A stretch of 64,000 bases of DNA from Lentzea tibetensis (GTDB lineage Bacteria; Actinomycetota; Actinomycetes; Mycobacteriales; Pseudonocardiaceae): contig NZ_VOBR01000014.1 in NCBI RefSeq assembly GCF_007845675.1, positions 62,001 to 126,000 on the forward strand, read 5' to 3'. The position numbers and the translations under genes were made by a program. The notes under the pieces were generated by a model. That model saw only the letters and a list, made by a program, of their open reading frames with translations, was not told the origin of the DNA and searched no databases. Of this stretch, positions 42,870 through 50,327 are shown one piece after another. How positions within the stretch are numbered: the first letter of the stretch is position 1; every line of letters starts with the position of its first letter.

Positions 42870-44302
42870 ACACGTCGTTGAACGCGCACCGCCGCGCCGA
42901 GGACCTGCACGCCGTCCAGGAGGAGGTCGTCGACGTCCTCGTGGTCGGCGGCGGCGTCACCGGTGCCGGCGTGGCACTCGACGCGGCGTCCCGCGGGCTG
43001 TCCGTGTGCCTGCTGGAGGCGCACGACCTCGCGTACGGCACGTCGCGCTGGTCGAGCAAGCTCGTGCACGGCGGGTTGCGCTACCTCGCGCAGGGCGACG
43101 TCGCGCTGGCCCACGAGAGCGCCGTCGAGCGCGGCATACTCATGACGTCCACCGCGCCCCACCTGGTGCGCGCGCTGCCGATGCTGTTCCCGTTGCACGG
43201 CAAGGACAACGGGATGCGGATCATGGCCGGCCTGCGGGCGGGCGACCTGCTCCGCCGGGCCGCGCGGACCCCGTCCGCCGTGCTTCCCGGACCGCGGCGC
43301 GTACCCGCCGCCGAGGCTTCCGCGCTGGTGCCCGGACTGCGTTCCACCGGGCTGCGCGGCGGGCTGTTGAGCTTCGACGGCCAGCTGGTCGACGACGCAC
43401 GGCTCGTCGTCGCGCTGGCCCGTACCGCGGCTGGTCTGGGCGCGCGGATCATCACGCGTGCTCGGGTGACCACGTTGACCGGCAGTGGCGCGTCGGCCGT
43501 CGACGGGGTCAGCGGGGACTCGTTCTCCGTGCGGGCCCGTTCGGTGATCAACGCTTCCGGGGTGTGGGCCGGTCAGCTGGTGCCCAGCGTGCGGTTGCGG
43601 CCGTCGCTCGGGTCGCACCTCGTGCTGGACGCCGCTGCCACCGGGATCGTCGGTACCGCGGTGATGTTCCCGGTGCCCGGTGAGCGGAACCGGTTCGCGA
43701 TGCTGCTCCCCCAGCGCAACGGGCGGGTGTACCTGGGGCTGACCGACTCGCCGGTCGACTGGCCCGTTCCCGATGTCGTGCCCGTCCCGTCGGCCGATGT
43801 GGATTTCCTGCTTTCCGTTACCTCGCAGGTGTTGCGCGTCGGGTTGACGCGCGCCGACGTGCTCGGTTCGTACGCCGGGTTGCGGCCTTTGCTGGACGCG
43901 CCCGGTTCGACCGCCGACCTGTCGCGGCGGCACGCGGTGCTGACCGCGCCCAACGGTGTGGTGACGATCGTGGGCGGGAAGCTCACGACCTATCGGCGAA
44001 TGGCTTCCGACGCCGTGGACGCCGTCGGGTTGGCGTCCGGACCTTCTCGCACCGCGTCGTTGCGGCTGGTCGACGACTCGGCTCGGGTCGCCGCTCTGTC
44101 CGATGTGGACTCCTCGCTCGGCGCGGAGATCATGTGCGGCGTGACCGGAGCCGATGTCGTGTGGGCGGTGCGGCACGAGGGGGCGCTCGACGCCGGTGAC
44201 GTGCTGGACCGGCGGACGCGGATCGGGCTCGTGCCCGCGGATCGGGCTGCCGCTGAGCCCGTTGTCGCGGACCTCGTGTCACGCTCGCTGGCCGGACTCT
44301 GA
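42866..44302 (+). CDS. glpD: FAD-dependent glycerol-3-phosphate dehydrogenase
   Basis: This is a 478-residue flavoenzyme that oxidises glycerol-3-phosphate to DHAP at the membrane. FAD motif DVLVVGGGVTGAGVALDAAS (23-42), LAYGTSRWSSKLVHGGLRYL (a hallmark of GlpD), VINASGVWAG, and VTIVGGKLTTYRRMASDAVD at about 375-395. The C-terminal DAO_C region is present but shorter than usual (mycobacterial enzymes are about 515-585 residues). GTG start overlaps the TetR stop. With the ADPS-like enzyme it suggests glycerophosphate/ether-lipid metabolism (inference). Confidence 0.9.
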   Translation: MNTSLNAHRRAEDLHAVQEEVVDVLVVGGGVTGAGVALDAASRGLSVCLLEAHDLAYGTSRWSSKLVHGGLRYLAQGDVALAHESAVERGILMTSTAPHLVRALPMLFPLHGKDNGMRIMAGLRAGDLLRRAARTPSAVLPGPRRVPAAEASALVPGLRSTGLRGGLLSFDGQLVDDARLVVALARTAAGLGARIITRARVTTLTGSGASAVDGVSGDSFSVRARSVINASGVWAGQLVPSVRLRPSLGSHLVLDAAATGIVGTAVMFPVPGERNRFAMLLPQRNGRVYLGLTDSPVDWPVPDVVPVPSADVDFLLSVTSQVLRVGLTRADVLGSYAGLRPLLDAPGSTADLSRRHAVLTAPNGVVTIVGGKLTTYRRMASDAVDAVGLASGPSRTASLRLVDDSARVAALSDVDSSLGAEIMCGVTGADVVWAVRHEGALDAGDVLDRRTRIGLVPADRAAAEPVVADLVSRSLAGL

Positions 44303-44353
44303 GCCGCTGGCCTGTGGACAAATCCCCGGTTGCCTGTGGATGACCGACCGGAA

Positions 44354-44408
44354 TTGTCGGTGTCGGCTGGGAGAATGATGTCAGGGGATCCCCCGGCGGG
44401 GACCCCTG
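44354..44408 (+). repeat. Promoter-hairpin element, copy 2
   Basis: TTGTCGGTG (44354-44362), 8 bases, GAGAAT (44371-44376) fits the TTGTCRGTG-N8-TANNNT pattern known for PafBC/RecA-NDp-type promoters. CAGGGGATCCCC begins at 44382 and pairs with GGGGACCCCTG (to 44408) with one bulged base. It lies between convergent glpD and an alpha/beta hydrolase gene, pointing toward the 3' end of the latter. Confidence 0.65.
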
Positions 44409-44438
44409 CGTGAGCTTGGAGCCGGCGGGGACCCTGCG

Positions 44439-45275
44439 TCAGCTCGTGAGCCGGAGGATGGCGGGCACGACGGTGTCCCACGTGCGAGGCGGTGGCCACT
44501 CGTGGCCGACGCCGTCGAGCAGCAGGAGCTCAGCGCCGGGGATCTCCCGCGCCAGCGCTTCACCGTGGCCCGGCGGGAACATCGGGTCCGCGGTGCCGTG
44601 GATGACGAGCGTCGGCGCGGTCACCCCACCCAGCCGCGGACGCAGACTGGCGCCGTCACCTGGGGCAGCCCAGTGGTTCTTGGTGGCCGACTCGGGGTTC
44701 ACCGTGCGACTGACGACCTTCTCGATCAGCGCGCGGGCGCGTGCCTCGTCGAACGACCCCGCGTACGGGCGCTCCACCTCGACGAGGTAGTCGACGACCG
44801 CGGCGTGGTCCGTCCAGTCCGGCTCGGGCACGGGGTTCGCGAACACCTCCTTGAGCTCGTCCGCCATCGGCGGCAGGTCGCCTGCGGGGCCGGGGCTCGT
44901 GGACATCAGCGTCAGCGTCGCGACGTGCGCGGGGTGCTCGACTGCCAGCTGCTGGGCGATGCCGCCGCCCATCGACAGGCCGACGACGTGTGCGCGGCCG
45001 TTCGCCAGCACGTCGATCAGCGCCAGCGGGTCCAGCACCAGGTCGGACGACGTGTAGCCGGGTTCGCCCGGCGGGTAGCTGGCCGAGCGGCCGGTGTCGC
45101 GGTGGTCGTAGCGGATGACGAACCTGCCGTCCGCGAGGCGTTGGCAGAACTCGGGATCCCAGTAGTCCATCGACGCGGCGCCGCCGGAGATGAGCAGGAT
45201 CGCCGGTGCCGTGCGATCGCCGAACGTCTCGACGCACAGTTCCACACCGTTGGCGCGCACCATTTCCTCGGTCAT
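44439..45275 (-). CDS. Alpha/beta-fold hydrolase
   Basis: This is a 278-residue alpha/beta hydrolase with an intact triad: Ser in VVGLSMGGGIA (about residue 100), Asp in VIHGTADPMFPP and His in DGVGHEWPPP. The oxyanion-side motif LLISGGAASMDYWDPEF and YDHRDTGRSASYPPG are typical of the group close to anthracycline methylesterases (RdmC-like). No neighbouring biosynthetic genes indicate a substrate. A 21-base palindrome lies 25 bases before its start. Confidence 0.88.
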   Translation of the reverse strand: MTEEMVRANGVELCVETFGDRTAPAILLISGGAASMDYWDPEFCQRLADGRFVIRYDHRDTGRSASYPPGEPGYTSSDLVLDPLALIDVLANGRAHVVGLSMGGGIAQQLAVEHPAHVATLTLMSTSPGPAGDLPPMADELKEVFANPVPEPDWTDHAAVVDYLVEVERPYAGSFDEARARALIEKVVSRTVNPESATKNHWAAPGDGASLRPRLGGVTAPTLVIHGTADPMFPPGHGEALAREIPGAELLLLDGVGHEWPPPRTWDTVVPAILRLTS

Positions 45276-45300
45276 GGAACCAACCTATGCCGAATTCGAT

Positions 45301-45321
45301 GCGTGAACGGGCCGTTCACGC
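45301..45321. promoter_or_regulatory. 21-base perfect palindrome upstream of hydrolase
   Basis: GCGTGAACGG (45301-45310), one base, CCGTTCACGC (45312-45321). Perfect 10-bp arms with a single central base is the geometry of a dimeric regulator site rather than of a terminator. It lies 25 bases upstream of the hydrolase start (45275). Confidence 0.5.
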
Positions 45322-45337
45322 CTCAGCCCGGCCGAAA

Positions 45338-45396
45338 TTGTCGGTGCCTTGTGGCAGTGTGAAAAACAGGGGTCCCCCTGCGCGGGGGACCCCTGT
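45338..45396 (+). repeat. Promoter-hairpin element, copy 3
   Basis: TTGTCGGTG (45338-45346), 8 bases, CAGTGT (45355-45360), then a perfect 13-bp hairpin: ACAGGGGTCCCCC (45366-45378) and GGGGGACCCCTGT (45384-45396). It is just before the 3' end of the WXG-like gene on the other strand. The hairpin can serve as that gene's terminator. Confidence 0.65.
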
Positions 45397-45412
45397 CACG
45401 AGATGCGTGTGC

Positions 45413-47347
45413 TCACTCGCCGATGATCGGCTTCGACGCCTTCGGCGGGTCGACGAGCTTCTCACCTTCCAGCTTCACCTTGCGCTTGTGGTCGGAACCG
45501 CCACCGCCCTGCTGGCCCTGGCCGGCCATCGGCGCGCCGCCCATCATGCCGCCGCCGGCCGCACCGCCACCGCCACCACCGGACGCGCCACCGCCACCGG
45601 ACGGCATCACGCCGCCGCCACCAGCGGCCATCACGCCGGCCGCACCGCCGGGCGTCATCGACGCACCGGTGCCGCCACCGCCGGGGCCACCGTGGGGCAT
45701 GCCGCCGCCACCGCCACCACCGAGGCCGGGCATGCCGCCGCTCGGGATGCCACCGCCGCCGCCACCGCCACCGGCCGCGTGGGTCGTCAGGTCAGGCCCA
45801 CCCGTCGGGATGTGCCCACCGGGGCCACCGGAGCCCATCATGCTGTCGGGGCCACCGAGGCCCGGCATGGTGGTCGGGCGGTACCAGTCGCCCGGACGCG
45901 TGGTCGGCGTGCCGCCGACCTGACCGCCGCCGGCCGTGTTCGTCGCGGCGCCCTTCTCCCAGTGGCCCTCGACCCACTTGCCGGTCGACTGGTCGTAGTG
46001 ACCGTCCTCCCAGCGACCCGGACCGGTCGGCTGGCCGACGCCACCGGGACCACCGGGGGCGTAACCGCCGGGGTTGCCGGGTCCACCGGGGCCGTAGCCA
46101 CCGGGGTTGCCGGGACCACCAGGACCGTAGCCACCGGGGTTACCAGGACCGCCGGGGCCGTAGCCACCCTGTCCACCAGGCCCGTAACCACCGGGGCCGC
46201 CAGGACCGTAGCCACCGGGACCGCCGGGGCCGTAACCGCCAGGGCCGCCAGGTCCGTAACCGCCACCGGGCCCGTAACCACCACCAGGCCCGTAACCACC
46301 ACCGGGGCCGTAGCCACCGGCACCGGGCAGGTTCGGCGGCTGATTCACCTGACCGCCACCCGCGGCGGGGGCGTAGCCGCCCTGCCCACCGGCCGGACCA
46401 CCGGGGATGTTCGGCGGAGCCGACACGTGCGGACCGGGGCCCGCGCCGGAGGCGTGCGTGCCGCCGCCACCGGGGTTCTGGGCGTACTGCCCGCCCGCGC
46501 CCTGGGAGGCCTGGTTCATCTGGCCCTCGGTCAGCCCGAGACCGCCCGCGGAAGGCCGTGTGCTGCCGCCGCCGGGGCTGCTGCCCTTGTTGGCGATGGT
46601 CGAGATGGCCTGGATGACCTGCTCGGCCACCTTGGCGATCTCGGAGACCTTCTTGACCAGGTCCATCAGCTTGGTCAGCGAACCGGCCAGCTTGGACAGG
46701 AAGTCCGAGAGCTTCTTCGCGTACTTGCAGGCGGTGCTGACGATGTCCGCGATCGCGCCCGCGATGGCCGCACCGAAGGTGAAGATCGACGCCGCGAGCC
46801 ACTGGATGATCTTCATGACCATGTCGGCCACGGCCTGGCTGATCAGGTCCATGATCATCTTGCGGACGGTCGCGACGAGCTGGCCCGCGCCGGAGACGGC
46901 CGCGGCGACACCGTTGCACGCCTTGGCGAGCGAGTCCATGCCGCCCGCGTGCTTGTCGGCAGCGGCGCGGTAGCCGTCGGCGGACGTGCCCGTCCACTGG
47001 CTCGTCTGCGAGACCGCGACGCGGCGGTACTCGGTAGCGATGCCCTGGACCTGGCCGCCCGCGGTCTTGAAGCTCTGCGCCATCTGCTGGATGGCCTGGG
47101 GGTTGCCCAGCAGGGCGTCGAACGGCTCGCGCAGGAAGTCGACGTGCTCGATCGCCCAGCTGAAGCCCGCGGAGAGGAAACCGCTCAGCGGGTTCGACGC
47201 GACGCCGACGATGTCCATCGCCGTGTTCGCGATGCCGAGGCCGGCGTTGATCCAGTCACCGCGCTCGACGGCCGAGACGGTCCCCTGGACGTCGTTGAAC
47301 AGCTTGGCCGGGTCGGTGCCCTTCGACTGCGTCGCGGGGGCGCTCAT
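45413..47347 (-). CDS. WXG100-like protein with glycine-rich repeat tail
   Basis: This is a 644-residue protein. Residues 1-260 are helical and resemble an extended WXG100/PPE-like module: TSQWTGTSADGYRAAADKHA carries the W-x-G turn, and hydrophobic helices follow (IIQWLAASIFTFGAAIAGAI). Residues about 260-625 are Gly/Pro-rich, with tandem GYGPGG units and later GGGGGG runs, ending in a basic KRKVKLEGEKL segment. The stop of the small upstream gene overlaps its ATG (ATGA). Likely a type VII-secreted or wall-associated protein; no secretion ATPase gene is adjacent, the nearest FtsK-type gene being 7.5 kb away. Confidence 0.8.
   Translation of the reverse strand: MSAPATQSKGTDPAKLFNDVQGTVSAVERGDWINAGLGIANTAMDIVGVASNPLSGFLSAGFSWAIEHVDFLREPFDALLGNPQAIQQMAQSFKTAGGQVQGIATEYRRVAVSQTSQWTGTSADGYRAAADKHAGGMDSLAKACNGVAAAVSGAGQLVATVRKMIMDLISQAVADMVMKIIQWLAASIFTFGAAIAGAIADIVSTACKYAKKLSDFLSKLAGSLTKLMDLVKKVSEIAKVAEQVIQAISTIANKGSSPGGGSTRPSAGGLGLTEGQMNQASQGAGGQYAQNPGGGGTHASGAGPGPHVSAPPNIPGGPAGGQGGYAPAAGGGQVNQPPNLPGAGGYGPGGGYGPGGGYGPGGGYGPGGPGGYGPGGPGGYGPGGPGGYGPGGQGGYGPGGPGNPGGYGPGGPGNPGGYGPGGPGNPGGYAPGGPGGVGQPTGPGRWEDGHYDQSTGKWVEGHWEKGAATNTAGGGQVGGTPTTRPGDWYRPTTMPGLGGPDSMMGSGGPGGHIPTGGPDLTTHAAGGGGGGGGIPSGGMPGLGGGGGGGMPHGGPGGGGTGASMTPGGAAGVMAAGGGGVMPSGGGGASGGGGGGAAGGGMMGGAPMAGQGQQGGGGSDHKRKVKLEGEKLVDPPKASKPIIGE
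46039..46326 (-). repeat. Tandem coding repeats for GYGPGG-type units
   Basis: Within the WXG-like gene the DNA repeats in three tiers: 18-base units (GGGYGP), 24-base units (GGPGGYGP) and 33-base units (PGNPGGYGPGG). The protein tract is elastin/collagen-like and expected to be disordered. Such repeats change copy number readily and are a likely site of strain variation or misassembly. Confidence 0.85.
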
Positions 47348-47655
47348 CCTCTTCCCTTTCCTTGGAAGCCGAACGCGTTGTCGAGATCGACGTTCTCGTA
47401 GAGATCAGCGACCTGCTTGACGCCGTTGCACATGTCCATGATGGAGTCGGCGGCGTTGCCGAGTCCGTCCTGTGACTTGCCCGCGATCTGCAGGATGAAC
47501 TGAGCGAGGAAGCTGCCGAAGATGCCGAACGCCTCGGTCGTGAGCGACGACGGATCCGCAGTGTCCGTCGCCGTGCGCATGCGGGCCGCGAGCTGGTCGA
47601 TGGTCGCGGCATGAGTCCGCAACTCCTCGACGCTCACGTTGAACGAGTGGAACAT
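47344..47655 (-). CDS. EspC-like (type VII secretion target) small helical protein
   Basis: This is a 103-residue protein. It begins MFHSFNVSVEELRTHAATID and continues as a helical hairpin with QDGLGNAADSIMDMCNGVKQ, the size and pattern of EspC/WXG100-type secreted partners (the first helix resembles VxxxxLRxxAxxxxxLAxRM). No WxG is seen. Its stop overlaps the start of the large WXG-like gene, so the two probably form a heterodimer. Confidence 0.78.
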   Translation of the reverse strand: MFHSFNVSVEELRTHAATIDQLAARMRTATDTADPSSLTTEAFGIFGSFLAQFILQIAGKSQDGLGNAADSIMDMCNGVKQVADLYENVDLDNAFGFQGKGRG

Positions 47656-47667
47656 CCCTACCCCCTG

Positions 47668-48111
47668 CTATGCCATGACGTCCGGCGGGTTGGTGAAGTA
47701 GTCGTCGTCGGGCCTGGTGTCCCGACGCTTCAACTCAGACTCCGGTTCCTCCTCGTCGGTTCCGTCACCCGAATAGCCGTGAGGCATCTGCTGCTTCACG
47801 AAGTCGAGCGCCGGGCTCTCGCCGACGAACTCGGTCATGATCTCCACGACCTTGCCGGACGCGGAGCGCTGCGCCTGGGTCGCGGCGGTCAGAATGGCGG
47901 ACGCGATCTCGTCCGGGTCCATTCCCCGCGCGGCGGGCTTGATGTCCAGGGCGGTCAGCGCGCCCGAGGCGTTGACGGAGACCCTGATGAGCCCGTCCGG
48001 CGACTCGGCACTGCCTCCCACCTCCCCGAGCTGCGACGTCGCCTGCTCGGACTTCTGCTTGGCTGCCGCGATCTTCGAGTCGTACTGCGCCAGCCATTGG
48101 TCGGGCTGCAT
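47668..48111 (-). CDS. YbaB/EbfC-like protein of WXG cluster
   Basis: This is a 147-residue protein. ATG 48111 follows GGGGGTGG. MQPDQWLAQYDSKIAAAKQK begins a coiled coil; the middle (DGLIRVSVNASGALTALDIK) is the YbaB-type beta layer seen in the small proteins that accompany EspC/WXG genes in actinomycetes; the tail is acidic. It is the first gene of the three-gene cluster, 12 bases before the EspC-like start. Role unknown; DNA binding or chaperone function have been proposed for the fold. Confidence 0.8.
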   Translation of the reverse strand: MQPDQWLAQYDSKIAAAKQKSEQATSQLGEVGGSAESPDGLIRVSVNASGALTALDIKPAARGMDPDEIASAILTAATQAQRSASGKVVEIMTEFVGESPALDFVKQQMPHGYSGDGTDEEEPESELKRRDTRPDDDYFTNPPDVMA

Positions 48112-48240
48112 GGCCACCCCCGTGAGTGAATCCTTCGACGGTTCGATTCGCCGTAGACGCCCGTATCGTTTCACTCGTTCCCTGATCGTCGATACTTACG
48201 TTCCGAATACCGCCATCTGGGCTAACGAAAGGACCTCACC

Positions 48241-49152
48241 GTGGTCGAGGGGGTGCTGGAGATCGACCGGGTCTCCAAGCGCTACGGAGAGGTCGTCGCA
48301 CTTCAGAACATGTCGTTCGACGTTCGTGGTGGCGAGCTGTTCGGTTTCGTCGGGAGCAACGGTGCCGGGAAGACCACCACCATGCGCATCGCGCTGGGTG
48401 TGCTCGCCGCCGATTCTGGTGAAGTTCGGTGGAACGGAAAGCCCATCGACATCGACACGCGTCGCCGGATCGGGTACATGCCCGAGGAGCGCGGGCTCTA
48501 CCCGAAGATGAAGGTCCTCGACCAGCTCGTGTACCTGGCCGAGCTGCACGGCATGAGCACGAACGACGCGCACCGCTCCGCGGAGAACTGGATCTCCCGG
48601 CTCGGGCTGCGCGACCGGCGCACCGACGAGGTGCAGAAGCTGAGCCTCGGCAACCAGCAGCGCGTGCAGCTCGCCGCCGCGCTGGTGCACGAACCGGACG
48701 TGCTCGTGCTCGACGAGCCGTTCTCCGGGCTCGACCCCGTCGCGGTCGACGTCATGAGCCACGTGCTGCGCGAGAAGGCGTCCGCGGGGGTACCCGTCGT
48801 GTTCTCCAGCCACCAGCTCGACCTGGTCGAGCGGCTGTGCGACCGGGTCGGCATCGTGCGCAGCGGGTCGCTCGTCGCGTGTGGGACGGTGGACGAGCTG
48901 CGCGCCGGTGGCACCAGCAGGCTGGTCGTCGAGGTGCCGGAGGCCGTGAACGGCTGGACGGAAGGACTGGACGGGGTGCGGGTGATCGGGTCCGAGGGAC
49001 GCCGCACGGTGCTGGAACTGGACCACGGCGTCGACGACCAGGTGGTGCTGCACGCCGCGCTGGCCACCGGCCCGGTGCACGAGTTCTCCCGGCAACGCCC
49101 GTCGCTCACCGAGCTCTTCCGCAACGTGGTCACTGAGGAGAGGACGGCGTGA
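48241..49152 (+). CDS. ABC transporter ATP-binding protein (ABC-2/Nat type)
   Basis: This is a 303-residue ABC ATPase. Walker A GSNGAGKTTT (38-47), signature LSLGNQQ (134-140), Walker B VLVLDEPFSGLDP (154-166), then the switch His in VVFSSHQLD. GTG 48241 follows GAAAGGA. The C-terminal 80 residues are an accessory domain typical of NatA-like exporters. Its stop overlaps the permease start (GTGA). It is divergent from the WXG cluster. Confidence 0.93.
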   Translation: MVEGVLEIDRVSKRYGEVVALQNMSFDVRGGELFGFVGSNGAGKTTTMRIALGVLAADSGEVRWNGKPIDIDTRRRIGYMPEERGLYPKMKVLDQLVYLAELHGMSTNDAHRSAENWISRLGLRDRRTDEVQKLSLGNQQRVQLAAALVHEPDVLVLDEPFSGLDPVAVDVMSHVLREKASAGVPVVFSSHQLDLVERLCDRVGIVRSGSLVACGTVDELRAGGTSRLVVEVPEAVNGWTEGLDGVRVIGSEGRRTVLELDHGVDDQVVLHAALATGPVHEFSRQRPSLTELFRNVVTEERTA

Positions 49153-50327
49153 GCCCCTTCAGGTCGGTGACGCTGGTGGCGCGGCGCGAGTTCGTCGCCA
49201 AGGTGCGCACCAGGTCGTTCCTCATCGGCACGGTGGTGATCATCGCGGTGCTCGCCGGGTACGTGCTGCTGCAGGCCGCGCTGTTCTCGGACGGCCAGCG
49301 CAGCGTGGTCGGGCTGACCGGCCAGGCCGTGCAGTTGGCGGATCCCTTGCGGGAGAAGGCGAAGGCCTTCGGCATCGAGGTCGAGACGCGCGACGTCACG
49401 ACCGCGGAGAACGCCGAGCAGCTCGTCCGCGACGACGAGCTGGACGCGCTCGTCACGGGCGCGCCGCCCGCACTGCGGATGATCGTGAAGGACCAGGGCG
49501 ACGACGTGCTCCGCAACGTGCTGGACGACGTGCTGCGCCAACAGGTGCTGGCCGCGCAGCTCGCCGAGGCCGGCCTGCCGCAGACGATCGCGCAGGAGCT
49601 GCAGAACGTCCGGGTCGCGGTGACGGCGCTCGAACCGGCGGACCCGTTGCGCGGCGAACGGCTCGCGGTCGGGCTCGTGGTCGCCGCGCTGCTGTACTAC
49701 TCGCTGCTGGTCTACGGGACGATGGTCGCGCAGGGCGTGGTCGAGGAGAAGTCCAGCCGCGTCGTGGAGATCCTGCTCGCGACGCTGCGGCCGTGGCAGC
49801 TGTTGCTGGGCAAGGTGATCGGGCTCGGCGCGGTCGGGCTCGTGCAGCTCGTCCTGATCAGCGGCGTCGGCCTGCTGCTCGCGAGCGGGTCCGGCGTGCT
49901 GAGCATCAGCGGGGTCGGCGGCAGCGTCGTCGCGAACGGCGTGCTCTGGTACCTGCTCGGTTTCTTCTTGTACGCCACCGTGTTCGCGGCCGCCGCGTCG
50001 CTCGTGTCGCGACAGGAGGAGCTTCAGTCCGTGCTGACGCCGATCAGCATGACGATCATCATCGCGTTCGTCGTCGGCATCAACCTGATGATCCAGAACG
50101 CCGCGGGCACCGCGGTGACGGTGCTGTCGATGCTGCCGCCGTTCGCCCCGATCCTGATGCCGGGCCGGATCGCGATGGGCGTCGCGCCCGCGTGGCAGGT
50201 GCTGGTGGCCGTCGTGCTGGCGCTGGGCGCGATCGCCGCCATCACGTGGCTCGGCGGCAAGGTCTACGCGAACGCGGTGCTGCGCGTCGGCAGCCGGGTG
50301 AAGCTGCGCGAGGCGCTCAGGACCTGA
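49149..50327 (+). CDS. ABC-2 type permease (NatB-like)
   Basis: This is a 392-residue membrane subunit. Helix 1 (about 24-43) is followed by an extracytoplasmic domain to about 170. Five or six further helices fill 175-385, including the ABC-2 motif VVEEKSSRVVEILLATLRPW before a helix. It exports an unknown substrate (Na+, drug or peptide types occur in this family). Its end overlaps the convergent photolyase gene by 11 bases. Confidence 0.88.
   Translation: MSPFRSVTLVARREFVAKVRTRSFLIGTVVIIAVLAGYVLLQAALFSDGQRSVVGLTGQAVQLADPLREKAKAFGIEVETRDVTTAENAEQLVRDDELDALVTGAPPALRMIVKDQGDDVLRNVLDDVLRQQVLAAQLAEAGLPQTIAQELQNVRVAVTALEPADPLRGERLAVGLVVAALLYYSLLVYGTMVAQGVVEEKSSRVVEILLATLRPWQLLLGKVIGLGAVGLVQLVLISGVGLLLASGSGVLSISGVGGSVVANGVLWYLLGFFLYATVFAAAASLVSRQEELQSVLTPISMTIIIAFVVGINLMIQNAAGTAVTVLSMLPPFAPILMPGRIAMGVAPAWQVLVAVVLALGAIAAITWLGGKVYANAVLRVGSRVKLREALRT

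Noticed and set aside
46039-46326. Possible CRISPR-like array
   Set aside because: Units are contiguous, in-frame coding repeats without unique spacers.
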